This document shows positions 19,253 to 28,426 of a stretch of 64,000 nucleotides of DNA, in pieces (positions within the stretch are counted from its first letter, which is position 1; each line of letters opens with the position of its first letter). The notes below the pieces were generated by a model that saw only the letters and a program-made list of their open reading frames with translations, was not told the origin of the DNA and searched no databases. The stretch is from Bog-473 sp963745665. GTDB lineage: Bacteria; Actinomycetota; Acidimicrobiia; Acidimicrobiales; RAAP-2. The stretch is taken from NCBI GenBank assembly GCA_963745665.1, contig CAVUYE010000002.1:558001-622000 (forward strand), given 5' to 3'. Made by a program: the position numbers and the translations under genes.

Positions 19253-21259
19253 ATGAGCGCCCGCTACGACTACTCGGAATGGGACGGCACCCAGGAGTTC
19301 GCCGACCTCGACCCCGACGACCTGCTGGCCGGCCTCACCGACGACCTCCTGGCCGGGGGTGACCTCGACGACGCGCTGCGCCAGATGTTGCGCAGCGGCT
19401 TCCGCAACGCCGACGGCGAGCAGGTGCCGGGTCTGCGCGACCTGCTCGACCAGTTGCGCCGCCGCCGGGCCGAGCTCCAGAACGCCGGCGATCCCGACGG
19501 TCGGATGGCCGAGATCAGCCGGCAGCTCGACGAGATAGAGGAGGACGAGCGGGCCGCCATCGACGAGCTGGTCGAGGAGGCCCACGCCTCGGGCGACGAT
19601 CGCCGCGCCGAGGTGACCGACGACGTGGCCACCGAGCGCCGCATGGCCCTCGACCTCCAGCCCGACAACCCGGCGGGCCGCATCAGCAGCCTGCAGCATT
19701 ACGAGTTCGTCTCCTCCGAGGCCCGGGAGCGCTTCGAGGAGCTGGTCGAAGAGCTCCGCCGCGAGATCGCCGACACGTTCTTCGAGGGCGCCTCCGAAGC
19801 CATGTCGAACATGAGCGATGAGCAGATGCAGCGCATGCGCGATGCCTACGACGCCCTCAACCGGATGCTCGAGCAGCGCGAGCACGGCGAGGAGATCGAC
19901 CCGAGCTTCGAGGAGTTCATGGCGCAGTTCGGCGACATGTTCCCCGGCGACCCGCAGACCCTCGACGAGCTGCTGGAGCAGCTGGCGCAGCGCATGGCCG
20001 CCGCCCAGGCGATGTGGAATTCCATGAGCCCCGAGCAGCAGGCCCAGCTCAGCCAGCTCATGGAGACGCTGCTCGAGGACATGGACCTGCGCTGGCAGGT
20101 CGAGCGCATGGCGGAGAACCTCCAGCGCGCCTTCCCCGACGCCGGCTGGCAGCAGTCCCACAACTTCAACGGCGAAGGCCCGATGGGCTTCGACCAGGCC
20201 ACCGACCTGGCCTCCCAGCTGTCCCAGCTCGACTCCATAGAGGAGATGCTGCAGTCGGCGTCGAACCCGGCGGCCCTGGGGGAGATCGACCTCGATCAGG
20301 TCAAGAACCACATGGGCGAGGACGCGGCGCGCGCGCTCGACCGCCTGGCCAACCTCACCAAGTCGCTGGCCGACGCCGGGCTCATCGAGCAGCACGGCGG
20401 GCGCATCGAGCTGACGCCCCAGGGCGTGCGGCGCCTCGGCCAGAAGGCGCTGGCCGACCTCTTCGGCCAGATCAACAAGGACCGCATCGGCGACCACTCG
20501 GCGCTGCGCACCGGGACCGGGCACGACCGTGAGGAGACGACCAAGGCCTACGAGTACGGCGACCCGCTCAACCTGCACCTCTCGACCACCGTGCACAACG
20601 CCGTGCGCCGGGGCGGGTCGGGGGTTCCCGTGCGCCTCAAGCCCGAGGACTTCGAGGTGGTCGAGGTCGAGGCGCTGAGCCGCTCGGCCACCGTGCTGGC
20701 CGTCGACCTCTCCATGTCGATGCCCATGCGCGACAACTTCGTGCCGGCCAAGCGCATGGCCATGGCATTGCAGACGCTCATCTCGTCGAAGTTCCCCCGC
20801 GACTATCTCGGGATCGTGGGCTTCTCGGAGATCGCCCGCGAGATACGCCCCGACGAGGTGCCCACGGCCATGTGGGACTACGTCTACGGCACCAACCTGC
20901 AGCACGCGCTCGCCCTGTCCCGCCGCATGCTGGCGCACGAGCACGGGACCAAGCAGATCATCGTGGTGACCGACGGCGAGCCGACGGCGCACATCGACGA
21001 TGCCGGCGAGGTGTGGTTCAACTACCCGCCGATCCCCGAGACGCTGCGACGGACGATGGCCGAGGTCATCCGCTGCACCCGGGCCGGCATCGTCATCAAC
21101 ACGTTCGCCCTCGACCTCCAGCGCACCCACTACCCCTTCGTCGAGCAGATCGCCCGGGTCAACGGCGGCCGCACCTTCTACACGACGCCCGACGCGTTGG
21201 GCGGCTACGTGCTGGTGGACTTCCTGCAGCACCGCCGGGTTCTGCGCCCCGCCGGATAG
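19253..21259 (+). CDS. VWA-domain protein, partner of the MoxR-like ATPase
   Basis: 668 residues. The N-terminal 400 residues are highly acidic and helical (many D/E and Q-rich heptads such as MSDEQMQRMRDAYDALN). The C-terminal 200 residues form a von Willebrand A domain with the metal site DLSMS (DxSxS), and VVTDGEPTAH giving the late aspartate. The neighbouring ATPase and this protein correspond to the mycobacterial Rv0958-Rv0959 pair. They are presumed to act as a co-chaperone or metal-insertion machine, with the VWA protein supplying substrate specificity. The target is unknown. Confidence 0.9.
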   Translation: MSARYDYSEWDGTQEFADLDPDDLLAGLTDDLLAGGDLDDALRQMLRSGFRNADGEQVPGLRDLLDQLRRRRAELQNAGDPDGRMAEISRQLDEIEEDERAAIDELVEEAHASGDDRRAEVTDDVATERRMALDLQPDNPAGRISSLQHYEFVSSEARERFEELVEELRREIADTFFEGASEAMSNMSDEQMQRMRDAYDALNRMLEQREHGEEIDPSFEEFMAQFGDMFPGDPQTLDELLEQLAQRMAAAQAMWNSMSPEQQAQLSQLMETLLEDMDLRWQVERMAENLQRAFPDAGWQQSHNFNGEGPMGFDQATDLASQLSQLDSIEEMLQSASNPAALGEIDLDQVKNHMGEDAARALDRLANLTKSLADAGLIEQHGGRIELTPQGVRRLGQKALADLFGQINKDRIGDHSALRTGTGHDREETTKAYEYGDPLNLHLSTTVHNAVRRGGSGVPVRLKPEDFEVVEVEALSRSATVLAVDLSMSMPMRDNFVPAKRMAMALQTLISSKFPRDYLGIVGFSEIAREIRPDEVPTAMWDYVYGTNLQHALALSRRMLAHEHGTKQIIVVTDGEPTAHIDDAGEVWFNYPPIPETLRRTMAEVIRCTRAGIVINTFALDLQRTHYPFVEQIARVNGGRTFYTTPDALGGYVLVDFLQHRRVLRPAG

Positions 21260-21548
21260 GCGGCCGGCGACCCTCCATCGGGGCAGTTCCGGGGCCAATT
21301 CGGCCACTTTCGGGCCCGGCGGGAGAAATCGTCCGAAAAATCGGGGTTCCGGCAAAGAGTGGCCTGAAACAGGCTCTCAACTGGGTTTTCACACACGATG
21401 GACGCCCGGCTAAGGGGTGCCCCGCGCACGTTTCGTGCCTGGGCTGGCCAATTTCCCCTTGCGCCTGGGGGGTGCGTGGTGGAAGATGACTTACTACATC
21501 GCTGTAACTACACCAATGCCACCTGAGGCGAGAAGGGGGGCGAACCCA

Positions 21549-21836
21549 GTGCCAGTTGACATAGTCACGACGCTCTACGGTCGCCAAGAACGAAGCTGGC
21601 AGTTGCAAGCCAACTGCATGGGGGTCGATCCCGATCTGTTCTTCCCGGAGCGGGGGGCGTCCACCCGGGAAGCCAAAGAGGTCTGCCGTGGGTGCGTCGT
21701 GCGCGAAGACTGCCTCGAGTACGCCTTGGCCAACGGCGAGAAGTTCGGCATCTGGGGCGGCATGAGCGAGCGGGAGCGCCGCCGCCTGCGCCGGGCCCGC
21801 GCCCTGGCCCGCCGGGACGTGGCCAGCGCCTCCTGA
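21549..21836 (+). CDS. WhiB-family iron-sulfur regulator
   Basis: 95 residues from GTG 21549, preceded by AGAAGGGGGG. Four cysteines (CMGVDPDLFF; CRGCVVREDC) bind a [4Fe-4S] cluster. The G[VI]WGG turn (FGIWGGMSERERRRLRR) and the basic C-terminal tail complete the WhiB pattern. WhiB proteins sense redox or NO and bind the primary sigma factor. The 289 bases upstream are non-coding and must hold its promoter; I could not fix the -35/-10 with confidence. A second whiB gene lies 1 kb away on the opposite strand. Confidence 0.94.
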   Translation: MPVDIVTTLYGRQERSWQLQANCMGVDPDLFFPERGASTREAKEVCRGCVVREDCLEYALANGEKFGIWGGMSERERRRLRRARALARRDVASAS

Positions 21837-21917
21837 ACATCGGCGACGCATTGAGGCCATGATGCGAGCCGGGTGGCGGCACGACAAGCGGGGTGGCAGG
21901 CCGCCGGCGCGCCGGCG

Positions 21918-22799
21918 CTAGCCCTTGCGCTCTCCGCTTGACAGCCGGGACTCGACCGTCGCATCCGGCGAGAGACCGAGCTCGGCCCAGCGCTCCCGGG
22001 GCACGACGGTGAGGACGGCCTCGGGGATGAGCCCCACCAGCTCGCCCCCTTCGACCTGGCCTCCGTGCCGGGCCACCAGGGCGGCCACCGCGTCGTAGAG
22101 CAGGGCGGGACCGAACCGGTCCGGGTCGACCAGGTTGCACGAGACCTGGGCCCGTGCCCCGACGGCCAGGCCCAACGCCCGGACCTCGGGGCTCCGCACC
22201 AGGGGAGCCACGCGGCGGGCCACCTCGACCGGGGAGACCCAGACGTTGTAGGCCACCAGCACCCGGCGGGCCCCAACCGCGGTGGCGCCGTTCCGGGGAT
22301 CGGCCCCGGCCGGGCCGTGGTCGGGGGTCAGCCCGTCGGGCGGGGGCCCGAAGGCCAGGCGCCGGATGTCGGGGAGGACCCGGGTCCGGCCGCCGGGCAG
22401 CGGCCCGTAGAGGAAGCTCGGCACCCCCATCTCCTCGCCCAGCCACCGGGCGAAGCGGTCGCGCTGGGCGACCGCCGCGGTGAGGTCCTCGGGCGCCGGG
22501 CCGCCGAGTTGGAACGGGACGAAGGGCACCACGTCGAGCACGCCGAGCCGGGGGTGCGCTCCCGTGTGGTGCCGCAGGTCGAGGGCGCTCAGGGTGGCGA
22601 CAGCCAGGGCACGGGAGGCCTCGGCCACCAGGTCGGCGGGCCCGGCCAGGGTGAAGACCGTCCGGTTGTGGTCAGTGTCGCGGTGCTGGTCGAGCAGCGC
22701 GACCCCGGCGGCGGCGGCCAGGTGGTCGAGCACCGCCCCGTCGCGTCCCTCGCTGACATTGACCACGCTCTCGAGGAGCTCGGGCCTCACGGACATCAT
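21918..22799 (-). CDS. glutamate formimidoyltransferase (FtcD N-terminal type)
   Basis: 293 residues, beginning ELLESVVNVSEGRDGAVLDHL, the hallmark of the formiminotransferase N-subdomain. DTDHNRTVFTLAG and HTGAHPRLGVLDVVPFVP follow, containing the catalytic and folate-site histidines. It transfers the formimino group from formiminoglutamate to tetrahydrofolate in histidine breakdown; the cyclodeaminase half found in mammalian FTCD is absent, as usual in bacteria. No other hut genes are in the window. Two adjacent ATGs serve equally as start. Confidence 0.9.
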   Translation of the reverse strand: MMSVRPELLESVVNVSEGRDGAVLDHLAAAAGVALLDQHRDTDHNRTVFTLAGPADLVAEASRALAVATLSALDLRHHTGAHPRLGVLDVVPFVPFQLGGPAPEDLTAAVAQRDRFARWLGEEMGVPSFLYGPLPGGRTRVLPDIRRLAFGPPPDGLTPDHGPAGADPRNGATAVGARRVLVAYNVWVSPVEVARRVAPLVRSPEVRALGLAVGARAQVSCNLVDPDRFGPALLYDAVAALVARHGGQVEGGELVGLIPEAVLTVVPRERWAELGLSPDATVESRLSSGERKG

Positions 22800-22867
22800 G
22801 CAGGGTCAGCGTGGCACGCCGGCACGCCGGCGACGCCCGCCGACCGGTGCCTGTCGGGAGTCAGGGG

Positions 22868-23113
22868 CTACTTGGCGACGACCGCGTGTGAGAGGCGGCG
22901 GCGGCGCAGAATGCGACGGCGCTCACGCTCGGAGGCACCACCCCAGACCCCGTGGTCGATGTGGTGCTCGAGCGCGTACTCGAGGCAGGCCTCGGAGACA
23001 GGGCACTCGGCACAGATCCGCTGTGCCACGAGCACGCCCATGCCGTCATTGGGGAAAAAGACATCGGGTGCAACTTCTTTGCACTTCCCCCCGGCCATCC
23101 AGTCGGTATTCAT
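22868..23113 (-). CDS. WhiB-family iron-sulfur regulator (WhmD/WhiB2-like)
   Basis: 81 residues. The cluster cysteines are CKEVAPDVFF, then CAECPVSEAC; HGVWGGASERERRRILRRRR completes the WhiB signature. Its short length and YALEHHIDHGVWGG segment resemble the WhiB2/WhmD branch linked to septation. The ATG has GAGGGAG seven bases upstream. On the minus strand a TAAAAT -10-like element (23138-23143) and a perfect palindrome further up (23178-23190) lie in the promoter region. Confidence 0.94.
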   Translation of the reverse strand: MNTDWMAGGKCKEVAPDVFFPNDGMGVLVAQRICAECPVSEACLEYALEHHIDHGVWGGASERERRRILRRRRLSHAVVAK

Positions 23114-23177
23114 TGATCGGCTCCCTCGTCACGCATCATTTTACGGGAGCACCCAGTTCAGAGCCAGGTTATTGGCA

Positions 23178-23190
23178 TAGGAAGTTCCTA
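23178..23190. promoter_or_regulatory. palindrome upstream of the minus-strand whiB
   Basis: TAGGAA-G-TTCCTA is a perfect 13-base dyad 65 bases upstream of the whiB start and about 35 bases upstream of its -10-like TAAAAT. It is a candidate operator for an unknown factor. Confidence 0.4.
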
Positions 23191-23282
23191 AGAATCCCGG
23201 GGCAGATTCGCGCTCTACCAGGGAGAATGTCGCTCCGCCACCCGGGCTACGCTGGCCCGGATCGCCCATGCCAGGAGGTGCC

Positions 23283-23576
23283 ATGTCCCCGGACACCGTG
23301 GAAGAAGCCGTAGAAGAAGGTGAGCCGGTCGAGCCGATCGGGCACGTGCGCGTCGTCTATCTCGGCCCCGTGGCCCCCCATTGGGAGGTCCAGTCGGACT
23401 ACGGCCCGCCCGAGGTGATCGACCAGTTCAGGGACCGGGTCCTGGCCCGCCTGGTGCTCCTCCCCCCGCACGACCCCCAGTTCCGGCGCAACAGCGAGCG
23501 CGTCGTGCGCGACGCCGAGCGCGAGCAACTGGCGCTCGAGTGGGTGCTCGACTGGGGCGAGGAAGCCGAGGCCTGA
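23283..23576 (+). CDS. small protein of unknown function
   Basis: 97 residues starting at ATG 23283, where AGGAGGTG lies just upstream; ATG 23268 is an alternative adding five residues. The first 20 residues are acidic, then IGHVRVVYLGPVAPHWEV suggests a short beta-sheet, followed by a helical, charged C-terminus (RVVRDAEREQLALEWVLDW). No family is recognised. It is divergent from whiB. Confidence 0.6.
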   Translation: MSPDTVEEAVEEGEPVEPIGHVRVVYLGPVAPHWEVQSDYGPPEVIDQFRDRVLARLVLLPPHDPQFRRNSERVVRDAEREQLALEWVLDWGEEAEA

Positions 23577-23746
23577 GCCGGCGACGGGGCCTGCGGCGGG
23601 TCGTCCGGCCCGCCCCCTCCGGCCCCGGAATTCCCTGCACCCAAGTTGCCCCCCACGGGCCACCGGGCGACACCTTCGGAGTGAAACCATTGCGCCGTTG
23701 TTGTTGAAACGTTGCGGACGAAGAGTCCGCCCGGAGGGGGAGACAA

Positions 23747-24127
23747 GTGGGAGACACGGACACCAGGGACCAGATGGCAATGGTGCGGAACGTGGGGGAA
23801 TTGGTCGGCGAGCTGAGCGAGGACGAGGCGGCGCTGGTGCGCACGCTGACGCCGGCGGGCCAGCCCGAGGCGGCCGAGGTCGAGCACCTGTTCGACCTCG
23901 TCGACCTGCTGACGACGATCCGCTACGACGAGGCCATGGCGGAGTTCGTCTACGCCATCGCGCCGGAGTGGGACAGCACGATCGAGGCACTGCTGCTCGG
24001 AGGGCGCGTCACCACGGCGTTCACCCGCTTCGAGCTCCAGAGCTGCGGCGCCGGGGTGGCGGCCCCGGTGCGTTGCGCCCCGGCCCCGCGGAGCCGGTTG
24101 CACCGCGCGCTCGCACTCGTCGGCTGA
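23747..24127 (+). CDS. hypothetical protein
   Basis: 126 residues from GTG 23747, preceded by GGAGGGGGAGA, a strong ribosome site. The N-terminal two thirds are helical and acidic (ELVGELSEDEAALVRTL, then VEHLFDLVDLLTTIRYDEAM). The C-terminus becomes proline/arginine-rich and may be disordered. No domain is recognised. It is convergent with the DUF2342 gene. The real ribosome site is the best support for expression. Confidence 0.55.
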   Translation: MGDTDTRDQMAMVRNVGELVGELSEDEAALVRTLTPAGQPEAAEVEHLFDLVDLLTTIRYDEAMAEFVYAIAPEWDSTIEALLLGGRVTTAFTRFELQSCGAGVAAPVRCAPAPRSRLHRALALVG

Positions 24128-24227
24128 GTCGGCGGAACCAGTCAGCTGAAACGGTCGGTGGGCTGACGCGTCACTTGGCGAACGGCGGGTCCGCGGGCGA
24201 TGTCGCCGCGGAGGCGCCGGGACGCGT

Positions 24228-25433
24228 TCAGTCCAGCAGTCCGATACGGGCGAGCCACAACCCGGGCGCGTCCACCTCGGCGGGGGTGGGCAGGTCGAGC
24301 TCGTCGGACCAGAGGCGGGTGAGCGCGCGCTCGTCGGCCCGTTCCAGGACGCCGGCCACGAAGGCGCGCCCACGGTCGACTTCTTCCTGGCCGACGTTGA
24401 GGCCGAACAGGCCTGCGAAAGCCTGCTCGCCCTTGCCTTCCTCAATTCGGTAGCGATACCAGGCCTCGCGCAAGGCCGAGGGCGACGACGTGAGGGTCTC
24501 GGCGATGCCGGCGGTGATGTGGTCCACGTAGGCGCCGATGGCGGTGGTCTGCGCCGTGAGCGCCGCCGAGATGTTGCGCTGCTCGGGGCTGATGAGTTCC
24601 GACAGCAGGGCTTCGGGATCGCCCAGCGCCTCCTCCAGGGAGGCCTGGTCGCCCAGCCCTTCACCGAGTCGCTCCACGATGGAGCGCTGCGCCGCCGCGG
24701 CGTGCGCCGACGCGTCGCCGAGCAGTGTCGTGAGAGAGGAGCGCACGCCGGGCCGGGTCAGCACGGCGTGCATGGTGAGCTCGCGCAGGCAGACCCAGAG
24801 CTGGACCTCCTGCAGCGGGAGGCTCCAGTCGTCGGCGAACCGGCTCACGTTGCCGGGCACCAGCAAGAGGGTCGACGAGGTGGGCCAGGGCAGCGGCAGG
24901 GCGTACTGGCCGAAGGCCCGGCGAGCCAGGTGGCCCGCCGCGGAACCGAACTGCATGCCCAGGAAGACGGGGCCCAGCGTCAGGGCGAACTGACCGAGCA
25001 TCCCGCTGAGGCCGCCCGCCGAGTCCGGGTCGAGCTCGCTCAGGTCCATCGACGTCGGCACGGCGGCCGCGCCCTGTTGCTGTGCCTCGACCATGGCCTT
25101 GAGGACGGGCCGGTAGGCCTCAAGGACGCGGAAGCTCCACTGTCCCGGCCCGACGGTCTCGAAGGAGACGCCGCCGGCCGCCGATGCGGGGCCGATCCCG
25201 GTGGCCTCGACCACGTGCATCTCGGCCACACGGGCCAGGTCCTCGAAGGCGATACGCACCAGCGGGTCGGGGTTCTCGTCCTCACCACCGTCGGTGGCCA
25301 CGCCGAAGGCCAGGGCGCGGGCGGCCTCGAACCAGCTGTCGGCCGACCCCGACCCCGAGCCGATGACCTTCATCAGGTCGCCGAGGAGGCCCCCCATCGG
25401 ATTGTCGGGGTCGCCTGAACCGAACATGCTCAC
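24228..25433 (-). CDS. DUF2342 zinc-metalloprotease-like protein (F420-associated family)
   Basis: 401 residues from GTG 25433 (ATG 25427 is also possible). The long helical protein has FGSAAGHLARRAFGQYALPLPW and CLRELTMHAVLTRPGV. The latter matches the family's E-x-x-x-H helix, described as metalloprotease-like although the canonical HExxH is absent. Members sit beside UPF0182 and YlbL-type genes in mycobacteria (Rv3193c-Rv3195); here both occur within 10 kb, though with genes inserted between. No signal peptide is seen. It lies 9 bases downstream of the trypsin-fold/PDZ gene and is probably in its operon. True activity is unknown. Confidence 0.82.
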   Translation of the reverse strand: MSMFGSGDPDNPMGGLLGDLMKVIGSGSGSADSWFEAARALAFGVATDGGEDENPDPLVRIAFEDLARVAEMHVVEATGIGPASAAGGVSFETVGPGQWSFRVLEAYRPVLKAMVEAQQQGAAAVPTSMDLSELDPDSAGGLSGMLGQFALTLGPVFLGMQFGSAAGHLARRAFGQYALPLPWPTSSTLLLVPGNVSRFADDWSLPLQEVQLWVCLRELTMHAVLTRPGVRSSLTTLLGDASAHAAAAQRSIVERLGEGLGDQASLEEALGDPEALLSELISPEQRNISAALTAQTTAIGAYVDHITAGIAETLTSSPSALREAWYRYRIEEGKGEQAFAGLFGLNVGQEEVDRGRAFVAGVLERADERALTRLWSDELDLPTPAEVDAPGLWLARIGLLD

Positions 25434-25442
25434 CCTGGCAGC

Positions 25443-26658
25443 CTATGAGGAGGTGCCGAGGGTGACGTCCACGACTTTGGTACCAGCCGGCTGCTGCACC
25501 GAGAGGGTGACGGCGGCCCCCGGCGGCAACACGTAGAGCAGGGCCCGCAGCTCGGCCATGGAGTGCACGGGCGTGGAGTTCACGGCCACGATGAGCTGGC
25601 CCACCTGCAGGCGGCCCGAGGCCGGTCCACCGGACTGCACCGCGGCCACCGTGGCGCCGGCGCCACCGGGCGCGTCGGTGCCCTGCACCCCCAGCCAACC
25701 GTGGACCACCCGGTTCTGGGAGCGCAGGTCGTCGGCCACGCCCAGGACGAGGCCGCTCGGGAGGAAGGTGGCGGCGGATGTGCCCGGGTCCGCGTCGTAG
25801 AGGATGCCGAGTACGGACCCGTCCGCGGCCAGCAGCGGCTCGCCGGCGATGAGCGAGCGGCGCGACGGGGGACGAGGTGATCGACGGCATGGTCGAGGCC
25901 GGCCCGCTGGCGATGGCCCCACCGACGCCGGCCACCGCTCCCGGCGTGCTGTGCAGCGCGAGGGCGTCGCCGCCGGCGGGCACGAAGGTCAGGGCGAGGT
26001 CGGGGGCCCCGGTCTGCAGGCTCGTGTCGTCGGCGAAAGGCGCGACGGGCAGGTCCTGGGGCACGTCGACCAGCGCCACGTCGGACGCCTTGTCGGCGGC
26101 CACCAACGAGGCCGCCTGCAGCGTGCCCCCGGGGCCGACCATGTCGATGTGGCGGAGGCCGCCGAGGAGATCGGCGGTCGTGGCGACGAGGCCACCCTCG
26201 GCGACGGCGACGCCCACCAGCACCACGATGCCGTGGCTGGTCGTCGCCTGCAGCTCGACCATGGAGTGCCCGGCGGCGTCGGCCACCGCCGGCAGCGCGT
26301 TCTGCGCCCCGGCCAACGTGGTGAGCGGCCCGCTCGCCGCGGTGTCCTGGGTGGCCGGCTCGAGCGGGTGATCCGATGCCGGGGAGAGCAGCACGATCAC
26401 CCAGGCGGCCACCGCCATGACGGCACCCACGCCCACCAGGACCATGGCGGCGCTCCGGTAGTTGTGGTGCGGCGGGGGGTTCAGCAGGACCGGCGGGTCC
26501 GGTGCGGGACCCGGGACGGCGAGCTCGCTGGGGTGGCGCCAGAGCCGGTCGTCTGGGTCGATCCAGCCGCGCTGGGGCGAATCGGGCCCGTCGCGCGCTG
26601 CTTCCCCCGGCCTCACCTGGGCCCGGCGTGCCGTCCTCCGGCTCTTCGGGCGTGTCAC
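25443..26658 (-). CDS. membrane-anchored trypsin-fold/PDZ protein, frameshifted
   Basis: Start GTG 26658. A soluble head with WIDPDDRLWRHPSEL, a common actinobacterial motif, is followed by one membrane helix (about residues 69-91), a trypsin-like (S1C) domain and a PDZ domain (VHGWLGVQG... LQVGQLIVAVNSTPV). The frame breaks once, at a run of five G (25867-25871): removing one base restores a 404-residue protein. The protease residues look lost: the N-A-H position reads TTAD and the GNSGGP serine position reads IAGEPLL, so it may be a scaffold rather than an enzyme. The break is most simply a sequencing error. Confidence 0.78.
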
Positions 26659-26732
26659 TCACCTGGGCGACGATACCGAGAAAGACCACGAAAGTGCCGT
26701 CGGCCGACCGCCCGGCCGTACCATGTGGCCGC

Positions 26733-27734
26733 ATGTCGCGCGACCTGGCCATCGATCTCGGGACGGCCAACACGCTCGTCTACGCCAAGGGGAAGGGCCT
26801 GGTGCTGAACGAACCGACCGTGGTCGCGCTCGATTCACGCAGCCGCGAGGTGCTCGCCATCGGCACCGACGCCTGGCAGATGATCGGCCGGACCCCGGGG
26901 TACATCGTGGCCGAGCGGCCGCTGCGCGGCGGCGCCATCACCGACTTCGAGGTGACTGAGCGCATGTTGAGCGTGCTGCTGCGGCGGGTCGGCGTCGGCC
27001 GTCTCAACCGGCCCAAGGTCCTGATCTGCGTCCCCTCGGCCATCACCGCGGTGGAGCGCCGGGCGGTGAAGGAGGCGGCGCGGCGGGCCGGCGCGTCGGC
27101 CAGCTTCCTCATCGAGCAGCCGATGGCCGCCGCCATCGGGGCGGGCCTGCCCATCCACGAGCCGGTCGGCAACATGGTCGTCGACGTCGGTGGTGGCACG
27201 GCCGAGATGGCCGTGATCTCGCTCGGCGGCGTCGTCGCCGTGCAGGCGCTGCGCTGCGGCGGCTTCGACTTCGACGCGTCCATTCAGAACTACGTGCGCC
27301 ATCGCTACGGCGTGGCCGTCGGTGAGCGCACGGCGGAGGCGGTGAAGCTTGCCATCGGCTCGGCCGCCCCCCACGAGGGCGAGCAACAGGCCGAGATCCG
27401 CGGGCGGGAGGTGGCGACCGGCATGCCCAAGACGGTCGTGCTCTCGCCGCTCGAGGTGCGCGGCGCCCTCGAGGACAATGTGGCCTCCATCGTGGCCGCC
27501 GCCGCCGAGTGCCTCGGCGAGGCCCCGCCCGAGCTGGCGCAGGACATCATTTTCCAGGGCATCCATCTCACCGGCGGCGGCGCGTTGCTGCGCGGCATGA
27601 CGCAGCGCCTGGCCGACGCCACCGCAGTCCAGGTGCACCTCGTCGACACGCCCCTCGAGTGCGTGGTCCAGGGGGCCGGCGTCTGCCTCGAGTCCTTCGA
27701 CAAGTTGAAGCGCCTCTTCACCGACGAGGACTAG
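26733..27734 (+). CDS. mreB: rod-shape determining protein MreB
   Basis: 333 residues, an actin-fold ATPase. Phosphate 1 is DLGTANTLVYAKGKG (residues 6-20), and the next blocks are LNEPTVVALD, CVPSAITAVERRAVKEA and the GxGxxI-like EQPMAAAIGAGLP. Phosphate 2 is VVDVGGGTAEMAVISLGG, and the adenosine motif is LTGGGALLRGM. It polymerises under the membrane and guides lateral wall synthesis. It stands alone, without mreC/mreD, and its end overlaps the convergent HEAT-repeat gene by four bases. ATG 26733 gives the family N-terminus; longer frames are not coding. Confidence 0.94.
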   Translation: MSRDLAIDLGTANTLVYAKGKGLVLNEPTVVALDSRSREVLAIGTDAWQMIGRTPGYIVAERPLRGGAITDFEVTERMLSVLLRRVGVGRLNRPKVLICVPSAITAVERRAVKEAARRAGASASFLIEQPMAAAIGAGLPIHEPVGNMVVDVGGGTAEMAVISLGGVVAVQALRCGGFDFDASIQNYVRHRYGVAVGERTAEAVKLAIGSAAPHEGEQQAEIRGREVATGMPKTVVLSPLEVRGALEDNVASIVAAAAECLGEAPPELAQDIIFQGIHLTGGGALLRGMTQRLADATAVQVHLVDTPLECVVQGAGVCLESFDKLKRLFTDED

Positions 27735-28417
27735 CTGTGACCTGACTCACGGGGACGCCCCGCATCGGCGCCCGCGGGCTCGCCCAGCAACTCGTCGGCG
27801 GCCTGGCGCACCTGCCAGTCGCGATCCTGGGCCGCGGCGCGCAGCGCCGGCGTCACCCGCGGGTCGTCGAAGCCGGCCAGCGCCACCGTGGCGCGCCGGC
27901 GCACGCTCGGGGTGTCCTCCAACGCGCCGAGCACCGCCGGCAGGCCGCCGGGTTCTCCGAGGGCTCCCAGCGCGGCCACCGCGGCCTCGCGGCAGCGAGC
28001 GTCGTCGTGCCCGGTCGCGGTGGCGACCAGCAGTGGCACGGCGGCCCGCGCCCGCCGTTCGGCCAGGAACCACGCCGCGTTGACGACGACGAGCGGGTCC
28101 GGATCGCCGAGCGCGTCGGCCACGGCACGCGGCAGCGACGAGCGTGCGCCACGGCCACGGGCGGCCAGCGCCACCTCGACGGCACGCCGTCGCACCACGG
28201 GCCGGCCGTCGGCCAGCGCGCCCTCCACGTCGGCCGCCGTCAGCGTGCCCAGCCGGGCCAACGCGCCGAGCGCCGCCGCCCGGACTCCCGGGTCGGGGTC
28301 GGCGAGTCCACGCCTGGCCAGGGCGGTGTCCCCGCCGTGCCCGGCCAGGGCGACGCGCCGGCGCCGGATTTCGGCGCGGCCGTCCCGGCCCTGATCCGTG
28401 GCAACATCGTCGCTCAC
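27731..28417 (-). CDS. HEAT/PBS-lyase repeat protein
   Basis: 228 residues made of about six helical repeats with the pattern LxDPDPxVRxxAxxALxxLG, for example LADPDPGVRAAALGALARLG and LGDPDPLVVVNAAWFLAER. This is the HEAT-like / PBS-lyase form used for protein binding. GTG 28417 is the first good start; the open frame continues upstream over the divergent YlbL gene and is not coding there. Start codons of the two divergent genes are only 9 bases apart, so promoters must lie inside coding sequence or be shared. The partner is unknown. Confidence 0.8.
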   Translation of the reverse strand: MSDDVATDQGRDGRAEIRRRRVALAGHGGDTALARRGLADPDPGVRAAALGALARLGTLTAADVEGALADGRPVVRRRAVEVALAARGRGARSSLPRAVADALGDPDPLVVVNAAWFLAERRARAAVPLLVATATGHDDARCREAAVAALGALGEPGGLPAVLGALEDTPSVRRRATVALAGFDDPRVTPALRAAAQDRDWQVRQAADELLGEPAGADAGRPRESGHS

Positions 28418-28426
28418 CTTCCGAGT

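Noticed and set aside
17852..21355. A 1,167-codon minus-strand frame opposite the MoxR/VWA pair
   Set aside because: It is an antisense artefact of high GC; the plus-strand genes have clear motifs and ribosome spacing.
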